64,000 nt of DNA. It comes from JAWKZG01 sp041396125. GTDB lineage: Bacteria; Pseudomonadota; Gammaproteobacteria; Competibacterales; Competibacteraceae. The first letter of the stretch is position 1, and each line of letters starts with the position of its first letter. The notes below the pieces were generated by a model. That model saw only the letters and a program-made list of their open reading frames with translations, had not been told where the DNA came from and ran no database searches. The stretch lies in NCBI GenBank assembly GCA_041396125.1, contig JAWKZG010000012.1, positions 1-64,000 on the forward strand. Reading direction: 5' to 3'. Position numbers and translations under genes: made by a program. Below are positions 56,668 through 64,000 of this stretch, in pieces.

Positions 56668-57321
56668 TTATTCTGCCAGTAGCCCGATTTGCAGGCGAGG
56701 TGGCAATAAAGCGTTAAAGGCATCCCATAGAGTCTGAAAGCGCGCCAGTTCCGGGCTGTTCTCCGGCACTGTTGCCGGTTGCTCAAGCGTGACCCGATGC
56801 GTGCGTCTGTTGCGGGTGTTTCCGGCTTCAGGGGTAGCGTCCAGAGGGGCTTCAATAATATAGCGCGGCATGTTGACAAGGGACGGGTTGAGACTGACCG
56901 GCAGGGTAAAGAAATCGGCCTCGGCGAACGCGCTTTGCAGCGCCTGATAGGCTTGCGGGCTGATTAAAATATCCAGTGTGCCGTGGGCCGGTTCGGCGTT
57001 GCTCGTCGGAATCCAGAAATTACCGCACAGCCAGGCAAATTGAACCGCGTTACCCGCGCTGTCGTTATCGTCCTGCGCGTAAATATCGAAATCCCAGGTC
57101 TCGCCGAGCAGGCCCTCACGCAGGGCGGAAAAACTCAGACTGCTCGGAGTGGCGGAGGCGCGCAGTCTGGCGCATCCTGCCTGGCCGTCAGTAGCACTCG
57201 GGCTGGCCGCGACTGACAGCTGCTGAGTCGAGGGCCGCTGGCCGGACGGCGAAGGTGTTGTGCAGCCCGCCAGTACGCCGCTCAGCAGCAACAGGGATGC
57301 TACTGTTCGGACGCTGGTCAT
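56668..57321 (-). CDS. Putative lipoprotein of unknown function
   Basis: A 217-residue protein with a lipoprotein signal: LLLLSGVLAGC, lipidation at Cys20, followed by a Ser/Thr/Pro-rich linker. The rest (about 50-217) shows a mixed alpha/beta pattern with no domain I recognise. Its start overlaps the stop of the pentapeptide-repeat gene by four bases, so the two are co-translated; both products should be outside the cytoplasm. Confidence 0.7.
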   Translation of the reverse strand: MTSVRTVASLLLLSGVLAGCTTPSPSGQRPSTQQLSVAASPSATDGQAGCARLRASATPSSLSFSALREGLLGETWDFDIYAQDDNDSAGNAVQFAWLCGNFWIPTSNAEPAHGTLDILISPQAYQALQSAFAEADFFTLPVSLNPSLVNMPRYIIEAPLDATPEAGNTRNRRTHRVTLEQPATVPENSPELARFQTLWDAFNALLPPRLQIGLLAE

Positions 57322-58067
57322 TGGCAGGTGCCCACCGAGCCGGGCCGACAGCGTTGGCGATTAATCCAGATCGTGCTGTCCAGTTGTGCGCCCGAAAATT
57401 CTGCGCCATCGTCGCGGGCATTATGTAAATCAGCCCGACTGAGATTAGCATTGCTGAAATCGGCACCGAGCAGGTTGGCACCATCCAGTTTGGCGTAGCT
57501 GAGGTCAGCGCCCTGCAGGCTGGCGCTTTCCAGCACGGCTTTGGAAAGGGTCGCGTATTGCGCCTGTACCTTATTGAGAATGGCATCGGTCAGATCAGCT
57601 TCGCTCAGATCGGCCCGGTTCAGGATAGCGTTTTCAAGCGTGGCGGCACTGAGATCGGCTTTGTAAAGTTTGGCCTCGCTCATCTCGGCACCGCTGAAAT
57701 CGGCGCCGGCAAAAATCGCCCGCTCCAGACGGGCTTTACTCATCGTGGCTTGCACAAAAATAGCATCGTTCAACTGTGCACCGACCATGCGGGTGCCCAG
57801 CATCATGGCCTCGGTAAAGTCGGCATTCTTGAGTTGCGTGCGGCCAAAATCAGCGCCATTAAGACGTGCACCAATGAAGATCGCATTATTGAAATTGGCC
57901 CGTGTCAGCACGGCTTCACGCAGATCGACGCCGCTTAGATCCGCGCCTTGTTTATCACAGCCCAGCCAGTTGACACGCCGTGCCGGCGGATCGTCGCACG
58001 CGGCTATACTGGCCTGGGCAAGTAGCGACAATGCCATAAGTATGCCGAGCGTGGATCGCTTGTTCAT
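57318..58067 (-). CDS. Exported pentapeptide-repeat protein
   Basis: A 249-residue protein with a signal peptide (about 1-23, LLAQASIAA) and around 30 tandem A(D/N)LXX-type pentapeptides from residue 42 to 230, for example ADLSGVDLREAVLTRANF. Pentapeptide repeats form a square right-handed beta-helix. Several known members mimic DNA or guard gyrase, but an exported one is unlikely to do that; its role is open. It overlaps the lipoprotein gene by four bases. Confidence 0.85.
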   Translation of the reverse strand: MNKRSTLGILMALSLLAQASIAACDDPPARRVNWLGCDKQGADLSGVDLREAVLTRANFNNAIFIGARLNGADFGRTQLKNADFTEAMMLGTRMVGAQLNDAIFVQATMSKARLERAIFAGADFSGAEMSEAKLYKADLSAATLENAILNRADLSEADLTDAILNKVQAQYATLSKAVLESASLQGADLSYAKLDGANLLGADFSNANLSRADLHNARDDGAEFSGAQLDSTIWINRQRCRPGSVGTCQ

Positions 58068-58226
58068 ATCAATTCTTAGACCCCAAATGTCTCTTGTGAA
58101 GCGTTTTTAAGCAGCTTCGGACAGGGTATAACGCTATACCCCCCAAGGGTAGACGCGTCAGGTAGACGCGCCGGGTAAATGCACCTAAGCCCGCTACCCT
58201 CGGAGGGACCCCCAAGACCGCGACTT

Positions 58227-60665
58227 TTAACCCGATGTCACGAAGAGCAGTTTAGCGACTTGCCGGTAATGATCGACAAAATTCACTGTCATACCTTGCC
58301 GGATATGCTCCGGCAGTTCTTCGAAATCACCCCGGTTGGCTTCGGGCAGGATGAGTTCCATCACCTTATTGCGCCGCGCGGCGATGACTTTCTCGCGGAT
58401 GCCGCCAACCGCCAGCACCTGGCCGGTCAGCGTCAATTCGCCGGTCATTGCGACAGGCCGGGGAATTTTCTCATTCCTGGCCAGTGACAACAAGGCAGAT
58501 GCCATGGTCACACCGGCAGAGGGGCCGTCCTTGGGCGTTGCACCTTCCGGTACGTGCAGATGGATAAACGCTTCATCGAAAAAATCCAGCCGCCCTTTGA
58601 AGTCTTGCAGATGCGAGCTGATATAGCTATAGGCAATGGCGGCCGACTCCTGCATGACATCGCCCAGCCGGCCGGTCAGTTTGAAGCCACGATTTTTAGT
58701 ATGCACCAGAGTGGCTTCGACATTCAGGGTTGCACCGCCCATAGCGGTCCAGGCCAGGCCGGTTACCACGCCCAGACCGGAGGCGGGTTTCTCGGGCCGG
58801 AAAACGGGTTTGCCCAGGTAGTCCTGCAGATTTTTGACACTGACGGTCAGTGCTTCGGCTTCGCCGTTAACCAGTTTGACTGCTGCTTTGCGTACGATCC
58901 GGCCTAATTGCTTTTCCAGACCACGCACGCCGGATTCACGGGCGTAGCCCTCGATAGTCTGTCTCAGTACCGCTTCGCTGAGCCGGATCTGATTGCGCTT
59001 GAGGCCGGAGCGGCGCAGCAGCCGGGGCCATAAATGCCGTTTGGCAATCTGGACTTTCTCGGAACTGATATAACCCGCCAGCCGGATGGTCTCCATCCGG
59101 TCCAGCAAGGGGCCGGGGATGGTGTCGAGCTGGTTGGCGGTACAGATGAACAGCACTTTACTGAGGTCGTAACGCACGTCCAGGTAATGATCCAGAAAAT
59201 CGCTGTTTTGTTCCGGGTCGAGCACCTCCAGCAGCGCGCTGGCCGGGTCACCGCGAAAGGACGCGCCGATTTTATCGATTTCGTCCAGCATGATAACCGG
59301 GTTGGATACCCCGCTTTCGCGGATGGCCTGAATGAATTTCCCCGGCAGTGCCCCGATATAGGTGCGCCGATGGCCTTTGATTTCGGCCTCGTCGCGCATG
59401 CCGCCCAGACTGAGCCGGTAGAATTGTCGGCCCAGTGCATCGGCAATCGAGCGACCGATCGAGGTCTTGCCCACGCCAGGCGGACCGGCCAGCAGCATGA
59501 TCGAGCCTGACACTTCGCCTTTCAGCGCGCCGACAGCGAGAAATTCAATGATCCGGTCTTTAACATCATCCAGACCGTAATGATCGCGATCCAGCACTTT
59601 ACGGGCGTGTTGCAGATTAAGCTTATCCTTGGAATGTATGCTCCAGGGCAGATCGGTAATCACGTCCAGATAATTGCGGGTGACGGCATATTCCGGCGAG
59701 CCGGATTCCAGAATGGACAGCTTGTCCAGCTCTTCCTCGATCCGGCTCAGGGCTTTGGTCGGAATTTCTTTATTTTGCAGGCGTTCACGGAACTGGTCCG
59801 CATCAGCCGTGCGGTCGTCCTTGGCAATGCCGAGTTCCTGCTGGATAGCTTTAAGCTGCTCACGCAGGAAAAACTTGCGCTGCTGATCGCTCATCTTGTC
59901 TTCCACCTGCTGCCGGATTTTGCTTTGCAGGCGGGCGACATCAAGCTCTTTCTTGATCAGCACGACCACTTTTTTCAACCGTTCCAGCACCGGCGCCGTG
60001 GCCAGTACCTCTTGCAGATCTTCTTTGCTGGACGTGGTCAGAGCGGCAGCAAAATCGGCCAGCGGTGAAGGTTCGTTGGTGTTAAAACGGGCCAGGAAAT
60101 GCTTCAGCTCCTCGGAATACAGCGGATTCAACGGAATCAGCTCTTTCAAGGTGTTGATGATCGCCATTGAATAGGCGCGCATTTCTTCGGTATTAACGAA
60201 GTCTTCATCGTCAAGATAGTCCACCTGGGCGGCGTATGGCGGCTCTTCAGATACCCAGCGTTTGATGCGAAAACGCTTCAGGCCCTGTGCCACGAACTGG
60301 ATCTTGTCGTTATTGCGGGCAATATGATGGATGCGCACCACGGTGCCGACGCCATTGAAATCCTCGGGGGTGGCGTTTTCCGGTGAGTCCGGTTTGGCCA
60401 GAACCAGGCCGACCAGATGCGGCTCCTGCTTGATCGCTTTTTCCAGCGTCGGCAGCCAGGGGTCGGCGTTCAACAACAGGGGTAGAACCTGATTGGGGAA
60501 AAACGGCCGTTCCGACAACGGCAATACGTACAGCATGCCGGGCAGGACATCGTCCGCAGCTACAATTTCCTGGCTATTCTGAGATGCTTCTTCCGGCGCG
60601 TTGTCCGACTCGGTGTCGATCAGCTCAGCGTCTAGGGTGTCATTATCTGCTATTGGGTCTGCCAT
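58227..60665 (-). CDS. lon: ATP-dependent protease Lon
   Basis: An 812-residue cytoplasmic quality-control protease. The N-terminal substrate-binding LON domain starts LYVLPLSERPFFPNQVLPLL; the AAA domain has GPPGVGKTS (Walker A) and IMLDEIDKIG (Walker B); the C-terminal protease domain has the Ser-Lys dyad, Ser in TPKDGPSAG (about 716) and Lys in GGIREKV (about 759). An acidic N-terminal extension of about 40 residues is somewhat longer than in E. coli Lon (784). It is not next to clpX or hupB here. Upstream, CTTGAA near 60720 could be part of a heat-shock sigma-32 -35 element. Confidence 0.97.
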   Translation of the reverse strand: MADPIADNDTLDAELIDTESDNAPEEASQNSQEIVAADDVLPGMLYVLPLSERPFFPNQVLPLLLNADPWLPTLEKAIKQEPHLVGLVLAKPDSPENATPEDFNGVGTVVRIHHIARNNDKIQFVAQGLKRFRIKRWVSEEPPYAAQVDYLDDEDFVNTEEMRAYSMAIINTLKELIPLNPLYSEELKHFLARFNTNEPSPLADFAAALTTSSKEDLQEVLATAPVLERLKKVVVLIKKELDVARLQSKIRQQVEDKMSDQQRKFFLREQLKAIQQELGIAKDDRTADADQFRERLQNKEIPTKALSRIEEELDKLSILESGSPEYAVTRNYLDVITDLPWSIHSKDKLNLQHARKVLDRDHYGLDDVKDRIIEFLAVGALKGEVSGSIMLLAGPPGVGKTSIGRSIADALGRQFYRLSLGGMRDEAEIKGHRRTYIGALPGKFIQAIRESGVSNPVIMLDEIDKIGASFRGDPASALLEVLDPEQNSDFLDHYLDVRYDLSKVLFICTANQLDTIPGPLLDRMETIRLAGYISSEKVQIAKRHLWPRLLRRSGLKRNQIRLSEAVLRQTIEGYARESGVRGLEKQLGRIVRKAAVKLVNGEAEALTVSVKNLQDYLGKPVFRPEKPASGLGVVTGLAWTAMGGATLNVEATLVHTKNRGFKLTGRLGDVMQESAAIAYSYISSHLQDFKGRLDFFDEAFIHLHVPEGATPKDGPSAGVTMASALLSLARNEKIPRPVAMTGELTLTGQVLAVGGIREKVIAARRNKVMELILPEANRGDFEELPEHIRQGMTVNFVDHYRQVAKLLFVTSG

Positions 60666-60983
60666 TATGTTTATTCCTGATAAGAATCTTTCACTGACAT
60701 TGCGGCATGTCGCGAAAATTCAAGCCAATGCCTAGTTCAGGCCTGACTTGGACTTGACTCGGACCTGATCTGGACCTGACTCAGGCATGCTCCAGCGAGA
60801 TGCCCTGTAAACTGGTCTAATAGACTGGGTTGACTGCAGAACACCAGCTCAATGTAAGTCGCAACAAGCACTGCCAGCTTGAATTCAGGGCTTCCTGGCC
60901 CAATATCAGCTATGATTCCATTTTGGTATTTATTTTCACAAATGCCGTTATAATCCGGCGTCTGACTTTTTGAGGGTGTTGCG
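60666..60983. promoter_or_regulatory. Divergent lon / fmdB control region
   Basis: 318 bases. On the lon side CTTGAA (minus strand, about 60720) followed after about 14 bases by CGCAATGT loosely fits a sigma-32 promoter. On the fmdB side TATAAT at 60949-60954 is a perfect -10, about 30 bases before the ATG, without a good -35. Between them lies a degenerate repeat of GGACCTGACT-like words at about 60740-60785. No gene was seen. Confidence 0.5.
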
Positions 60984-61337
60984 ATGCCAATATATGAATA
61001 TCACTGCGACAGCTGCGGCCACGAACTGGAAGTAATGCAGAAACTGGCTGATGCGCCGTTAACTGATTGCCCCGAGTGCGAGACATCCGCGCTCAGGAAA
61101 AAAATCTCGGCAGTCGGTTTCCGGCTGAAAGGTAGCGGCTGGTACGAAACTGATTTTAAATCCGGTAACAAGAAAAACCTGGCCGAGGGCGGTTCGTCTG
61201 AATCCAAAGCCGAGGCTGATTCCGGGACAAAATCCGAATCCAAGGCGGACACCAAAACTGCGTCCAAATCCGAGTCCAAATCTGGCGATAAACCCAGTTC
61301 TTCCGGTAAAAGCTCGACCAGCAACGCAGCCGCCTGA
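60984..61337 (+). CDS. FmdB-family zinc-ribbon protein
   Basis: A 117-residue protein. The N-terminal zinc ribbon has YHCDSCGHE and DCPECE (two Cys pairs), then the FmdB motif KKISAVGFRLKGSGWYETDF to about residue 55. The remainder is a disordered Ser/Lys/Glu-rich tail of repeated SESK-like units. FmdB proteins are small putative regulators, and they commonly lie just before aspS in gammaproteobacteria, as here. GAGGGTGTT upstream gives a weak ribosome site. A good terminator follows, so aspS probably has its own promoter. Confidence 0.88.
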   Translation: MPIYEYHCDSCGHELEVMQKLADAPLTDCPECETSALRKKISAVGFRLKGSGWYETDFKSGNKKNLAEGGSSESKAEADSGTKSESKADTKTASKSESKSGDKPSSSGKSSTSNAAA

Positions 61338-61383
61338 ACAGCGCTGAAAATGGATCGTTGACTCCGATCCTGTTTTTCAATTT

Positions 61384-61417
61384 AACCGATCCTGCGTCTG
61401 GCGGATCGGTTTTTTTG
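61384..61417 (+). terminator. Rho-independent terminator after fmdB
   Basis: AACCGATCC and GGATCGGTT form a nine-base stem around a ten-base loop and are followed by seven or more T. It lies 47 bases after the fmdB stop. Confidence 0.9.
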
Positions 61418-61591
61418 TTGCGGCTGTGCAAGCTTATCCGTAACATTGCCGCTCTTTATTTTTGCTTTGTGTTTTTTTGGGGATCAATAACGTATCACCA
61501 TTAATCCTCTGTCAGGCTTCTTCCTGCACGCAAACACAAGCTATTTTCGACAACTTTCTTTATATCAGCCAGGTTTACGGATTTGCTAGCC

Positions 61592-63370
61592 ATGCGCAGC
61601 CATTATTGCGGCCATATCAACGAACAACTCCTCGATCAAACAGTAGAAGTCTGCGGCTGGGCACATCGCCGCCGCGATCATGGCGGGGTGATTTTTATCG
61701 ATTTACGCGACCGTTACGGTACCGTACAGGTCGTGATTGATCCTGACACGCCGGATGCTTTCGCGCAGGCCGAACGGGTCCGCAACGAATTCGTGCTGCG
61801 CGTTAAAGGTCGCGTGCGGCTGCGCCCGGACGGCACCATGAACCCCGCTCTGCCAACCGGCAAGATCGAAATCCTGAGCAAAGAACTGGAGATACTCAAC
61901 CGGTCCGATCCGATTCCGTTCCAGCTGGACGATGAGGACGTATCGGAAGAGGTCCGGCTGCGCTATCGTTATCTGGATCTGCGTCGGCCTGAGATGCAGC
62001 AGCGGTTGATGTTGCGCGCCCGGGTATCCAGTGTTTTGCGGCGCTTTCTGGATGAGCACGGGTTTCTCGATATTGAAACGCCGATGCTGACGAAAGCCAC
62101 ACCGGAAGGCGCGCGCGATTATCTGGTTCCCAGCCGTACCCATCCCGGCAGCTTTTTCGCCTTGCCGCAATCGCCGCAACTGTTCAAGCAGCTGCTGATG
62201 ATGGCAGGCTATGACCGCTATTATCAGATCGTACGCTGTTTTCGTGACGAAGACCTGCGCGCTGATCGCCAGCCGGAATTCACCCAGCTGGATATCGAAA
62301 CCACGTTCATGAACGAGGCCGAGATTACCGGGCTGGTGGAAGTCATGATCCGCCGCCTGTTTAGTGAGGTGCTCGAAGTCGAACTGCCCGATCCTTTCCC
62401 GCGCATGCCTTTTGCCGAGGCTATGCATCGTTTCGGCTCCGACAAACCGGATCTGCGTATCCCGCTGGAGCTGGTGGAATTGTCGGATGTTATGGGTGAG
62501 GTTGATTTCAAAGTATTCGCTGGTCCCGCCCAGGATCCGCAAGGCCGGGTGGTTGCATTACGGGTGCCGCAGGGTGGTGCCCGGCTGACCCGTAAAGAAA
62601 TCGATGGCTATGCCGATTTTGTTGCCCGCTACGGTGCCAAGGGGCTGGCTTATATCAAAGTGAATGATAAAGCTGCCGGGCGTGAGGGTTTGCAGTCGCC
62701 GATTATCAAGTTTCTGCCGGATGCCGTGCTGAACGACATTCTGACGCGCACTGAGGCCGAAAATAACGACTTGATATTTTTCGGCGCGGATAAAGCCAAG
62801 GTGGTCAACGATGCGATGGGGGCATTACGGGTCGAACTCGGTTATAAACTGGAGCTGGTGCAGGGTGATTGGGCACCGCTGTGGGTGACTGATTTCCCGA
62901 TGTTCGAATGGGACGAGCGCGAAAAACGCTGGGCCGCCATGCACCATCCCTTTACCTCGCCCAATCTGACCGATCCGGCCGCGCTGCTGGCTGATCCTGG
63001 TGGTACCACTGCGCGGGCTTACGATATGGTCTTGAATGGCACCGAACTGGGTGGCGGCTCAGTGCGTATTTTTCAGCAGGAGATGCAATCGGCGGTATTC
63101 GATCTGTTGGGTATCGGCGAGGAAGAGGCACGGGTCAAATTCGGCTTTCTGCTGGATGCGCTGAAATTCGGCTGCCCGCCGCATGGTGGTATCGCTTTTG
63201 GGTTGGATCGGTTGATCATGCTGATGGCAGGTGCAAAATCCATCCGTGATGTGATCGCCTTCCCGAAAACCCAGACGGCGGCCTGCTTGATGACCCAGGC
63301 GCCCGCCGAGGTCAGTGAGGCCCAGCTGAAGGAATTGTCGATCCGACTGCGCCTGCCGCAGCAAAACTGA
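61592..63370 (+). CDS. aspS: Aspartyl-tRNA synthetase
   Basis: A 592-residue class II synthetase of the bacterial type that charges tRNA-Asp (or also tRNA-Asn if discriminating enzymes are missing). ATG 61592 (MRSHYCGHINEQ) is used, not the TTG at 61583, because it matches the E. coli start. The OB-fold anticodon domain comes first (VCGWAHRRRDHGGVIFIDLRD), then motif 2 in FRDEDLRADRQPEF, the bacterial insertion (GAD) domain at about 290-420, and motif 3 GIAFGLDRLIMLMAG near the end. No disruption was found. Confidence 0.97.
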   Translation: MRSHYCGHINEQLLDQTVEVCGWAHRRRDHGGVIFIDLRDRYGTVQVVIDPDTPDAFAQAERVRNEFVLRVKGRVRLRPDGTMNPALPTGKIEILSKELEILNRSDPIPFQLDDEDVSEEVRLRYRYLDLRRPEMQQRLMLRARVSSVLRRFLDEHGFLDIETPMLTKATPEGARDYLVPSRTHPGSFFALPQSPQLFKQLLMMAGYDRYYQIVRCFRDEDLRADRQPEFTQLDIETTFMNEAEITGLVEVMIRRLFSEVLEVELPDPFPRMPFAEAMHRFGSDKPDLRIPLELVELSDVMGEVDFKVFAGPAQDPQGRVVALRVPQGGARLTRKEIDGYADFVARYGAKGLAYIKVNDKAAGREGLQSPIIKFLPDAVLNDILTRTEAENNDLIFFGADKAKVVNDAMGALRVELGYKLELVQGDWAPLWVTDFPMFEWDEREKRWAAMHHPFTSPNLTDPAALLADPGGTTARAYDMVLNGTELGGGSVRIFQQEMQSAVFDLLGIGEEEARVKFGFLLDALKFGCPPHGGIAFGLDRLIMLMAGAKSIRDVIAFPKTQTAACLMTQAPAEVSEAQLKELSIRLRLPQQN

Positions 63371-63805
63371 CCTTCAGCGACACCCTTATAAACGCCCTGT
63401 AAGCGCTGTTAGCGCATCATTTTCCAACATCTGCAGGGCAACCTGAGCAGGGATGTGACGATTTCTGTCATATCCCTGCGATGGAAATCGTCGTTTTACT
63501 CTTTCCCCTACTCCTCCTGAAGCCTATGACAAGGGCTGTGAACCTTGTGTCAGGTGTCATGAATGATGACAGTTGTTCAGCTTTCTTAACAATTCCATAA
63601 AAACTATAAAAATCATTTAGATATAATAATTTTACTAGCTGTTTCAAAGTGCCTTTGTGTTATCTGGCACGCGCCCTGCGATGTGTTTCCCCAGTAATTT
63701 TCGACAACCTGCTAACAAGCTTGTATAGGTCCTAACAGATAGCACCAGGCTTGAACAGGCGAACAACTGACAGCGTCAACAGTATATGGACTGGGGAATT
63801 AAGAA
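63371..63805. other. Intergenic region after aspS
   Basis: 435 bases. A small GCGCT/AGCGC hairpin at about 63401-63413 could end the aspS transcript. An AT-rich block with TATAAT at 63622-63627 may belong to a promoter. I see no convincing gene on either strand. Confidence 0.4.
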
Positions 63806-64000
63806 ATGAAAAATTTAAATCTGAAAAACAACGTATTTGCCTTGGGTGTTGTGATGAGCAGCTTGTCCCCGGTGTTAGCTCAGGCAGAAATATCGCCGAC
63901 CACGTACGAAGTTGGTAAATTCGCGACACAGGCGCTCAATGAAACCCGCCAGGATTTACTGACGAAACAAGGCCTGTTGAATGCTCCGTTAGGAATAGAT
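63806..64000 (+). CDS. Start of an exported protein, cut by the window end
   Basis: 65 codons are present from ATG 63806 to the last base. The start has a signal peptide (KNNVFALGVVMSSLSPVLAQA, probable cut after AQA). The mature start EISPTTYEVGKFATQALNET matches no family I recognise. It is the first gene after the aspS gap. Confidence 0.6.
   Translation, partial: MKNLNLKNNVFALGVVMSSLSPVLAQAEISPTTYEVGKFATQALNETRQDLLTKQGLLNAPLGID

Overview
The window looks like chromosomal DNA of a heterotrophic gammaproteobacterium. The evidence is the fmdB-aspS pair, lon, aceK, a CysB regulator, an FNR/ANR-type site, a FadE-type acyl-CoA dehydrogenase and an IPTL-CTERM cell-surface protein. Genus cannot be fixed from the sequence. 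Most genes are GC-rich; the RHS tail and its neighbour (about 0.5-1.5 kb) are clearly AT-rich. No rRNA, tRNA, CRISPR array or transposase was seen.

Layout. 0-2 kb: an orphan RHS C-terminal tail with a possible immunity gene, bracketed by related 30-bp repeats, then a 55-bp tandem repeat. 2-8 kb: a beta-oxidation operon fadE-fadN-fadA (minus strand). 8-12 kb: oxaloacetate decarboxylase-like enzyme, GIY-YIG protein, CysB, a small unknown protein and a NYN/OST-HTH protein. 12-17 kb: an intact TRAP transporter beside two broken genes, a D-cysteine desulfhydrase/cysteate lyase-type PLP enzyme and a LysR regulator. 17-25 kb: a carnitine/gamma-butyrobetaine block (cdhR, cdhC, cdhA, frameshifted acyl-CoA dehydrogenase, ADP-forming acyl-CoA synthetase, caiD) with a DsrE-like gene inserted on the other strand, then an MFS transporter with a His-rich tail. 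27-35 kb: one long minus-strand operon with a flavin monooxygenase, two CMD/AhpD-fold proteins, a broken opine dehydrogenase-like gene and a four-gene polyamine-type ABC importer. 35-38 kb: norD and a NapH-like polyferredoxin, with a perfect FNR-type box upstream. 38-39.7 kb: a TmpB/PhnZ-like HD oxygenase overlapping a broken TmpA/gamma-butyrobetaine hydroxylase-like gene. 39.7-53.7 kb: two related copies of a filamentous-haemagglutinin-like surface protein ending in an IPTL-CTERM motif, both frameshifted, separated by a broken SMP-30-like gene. 53.8-64 kb: aceK, glyoxalase-fold and CMD proteins, a lipoprotein, a pentapeptide-repeat protein, lon, fmdB, aspS and the start of an exported protein.

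How the genes fit together. A recurring theme is scavenging of quaternary amines and small nitrogen/sulfur compounds. CdhA/CdhC convert L-carnitine to a betaine product; the CoA-linked genes could feed gamma-butyrobetaine or crotonobetaine into carnitine; TmpA/TmpB would release glycine betaine and phosphate from a phosphonate. The ABC, TRAP and MFS transporters supply uptake or efflux. The acetyl units made by these routes and by fadENA enter central metabolism, which AceK (isocitrate dehydrogenase switch) would balance.

A second theme is disruption. Many genes carry single-base indels, most densely from about 39 to 49 kb. This is either real gene decay or consensus error in the assembly, and raw reads would decide between them.
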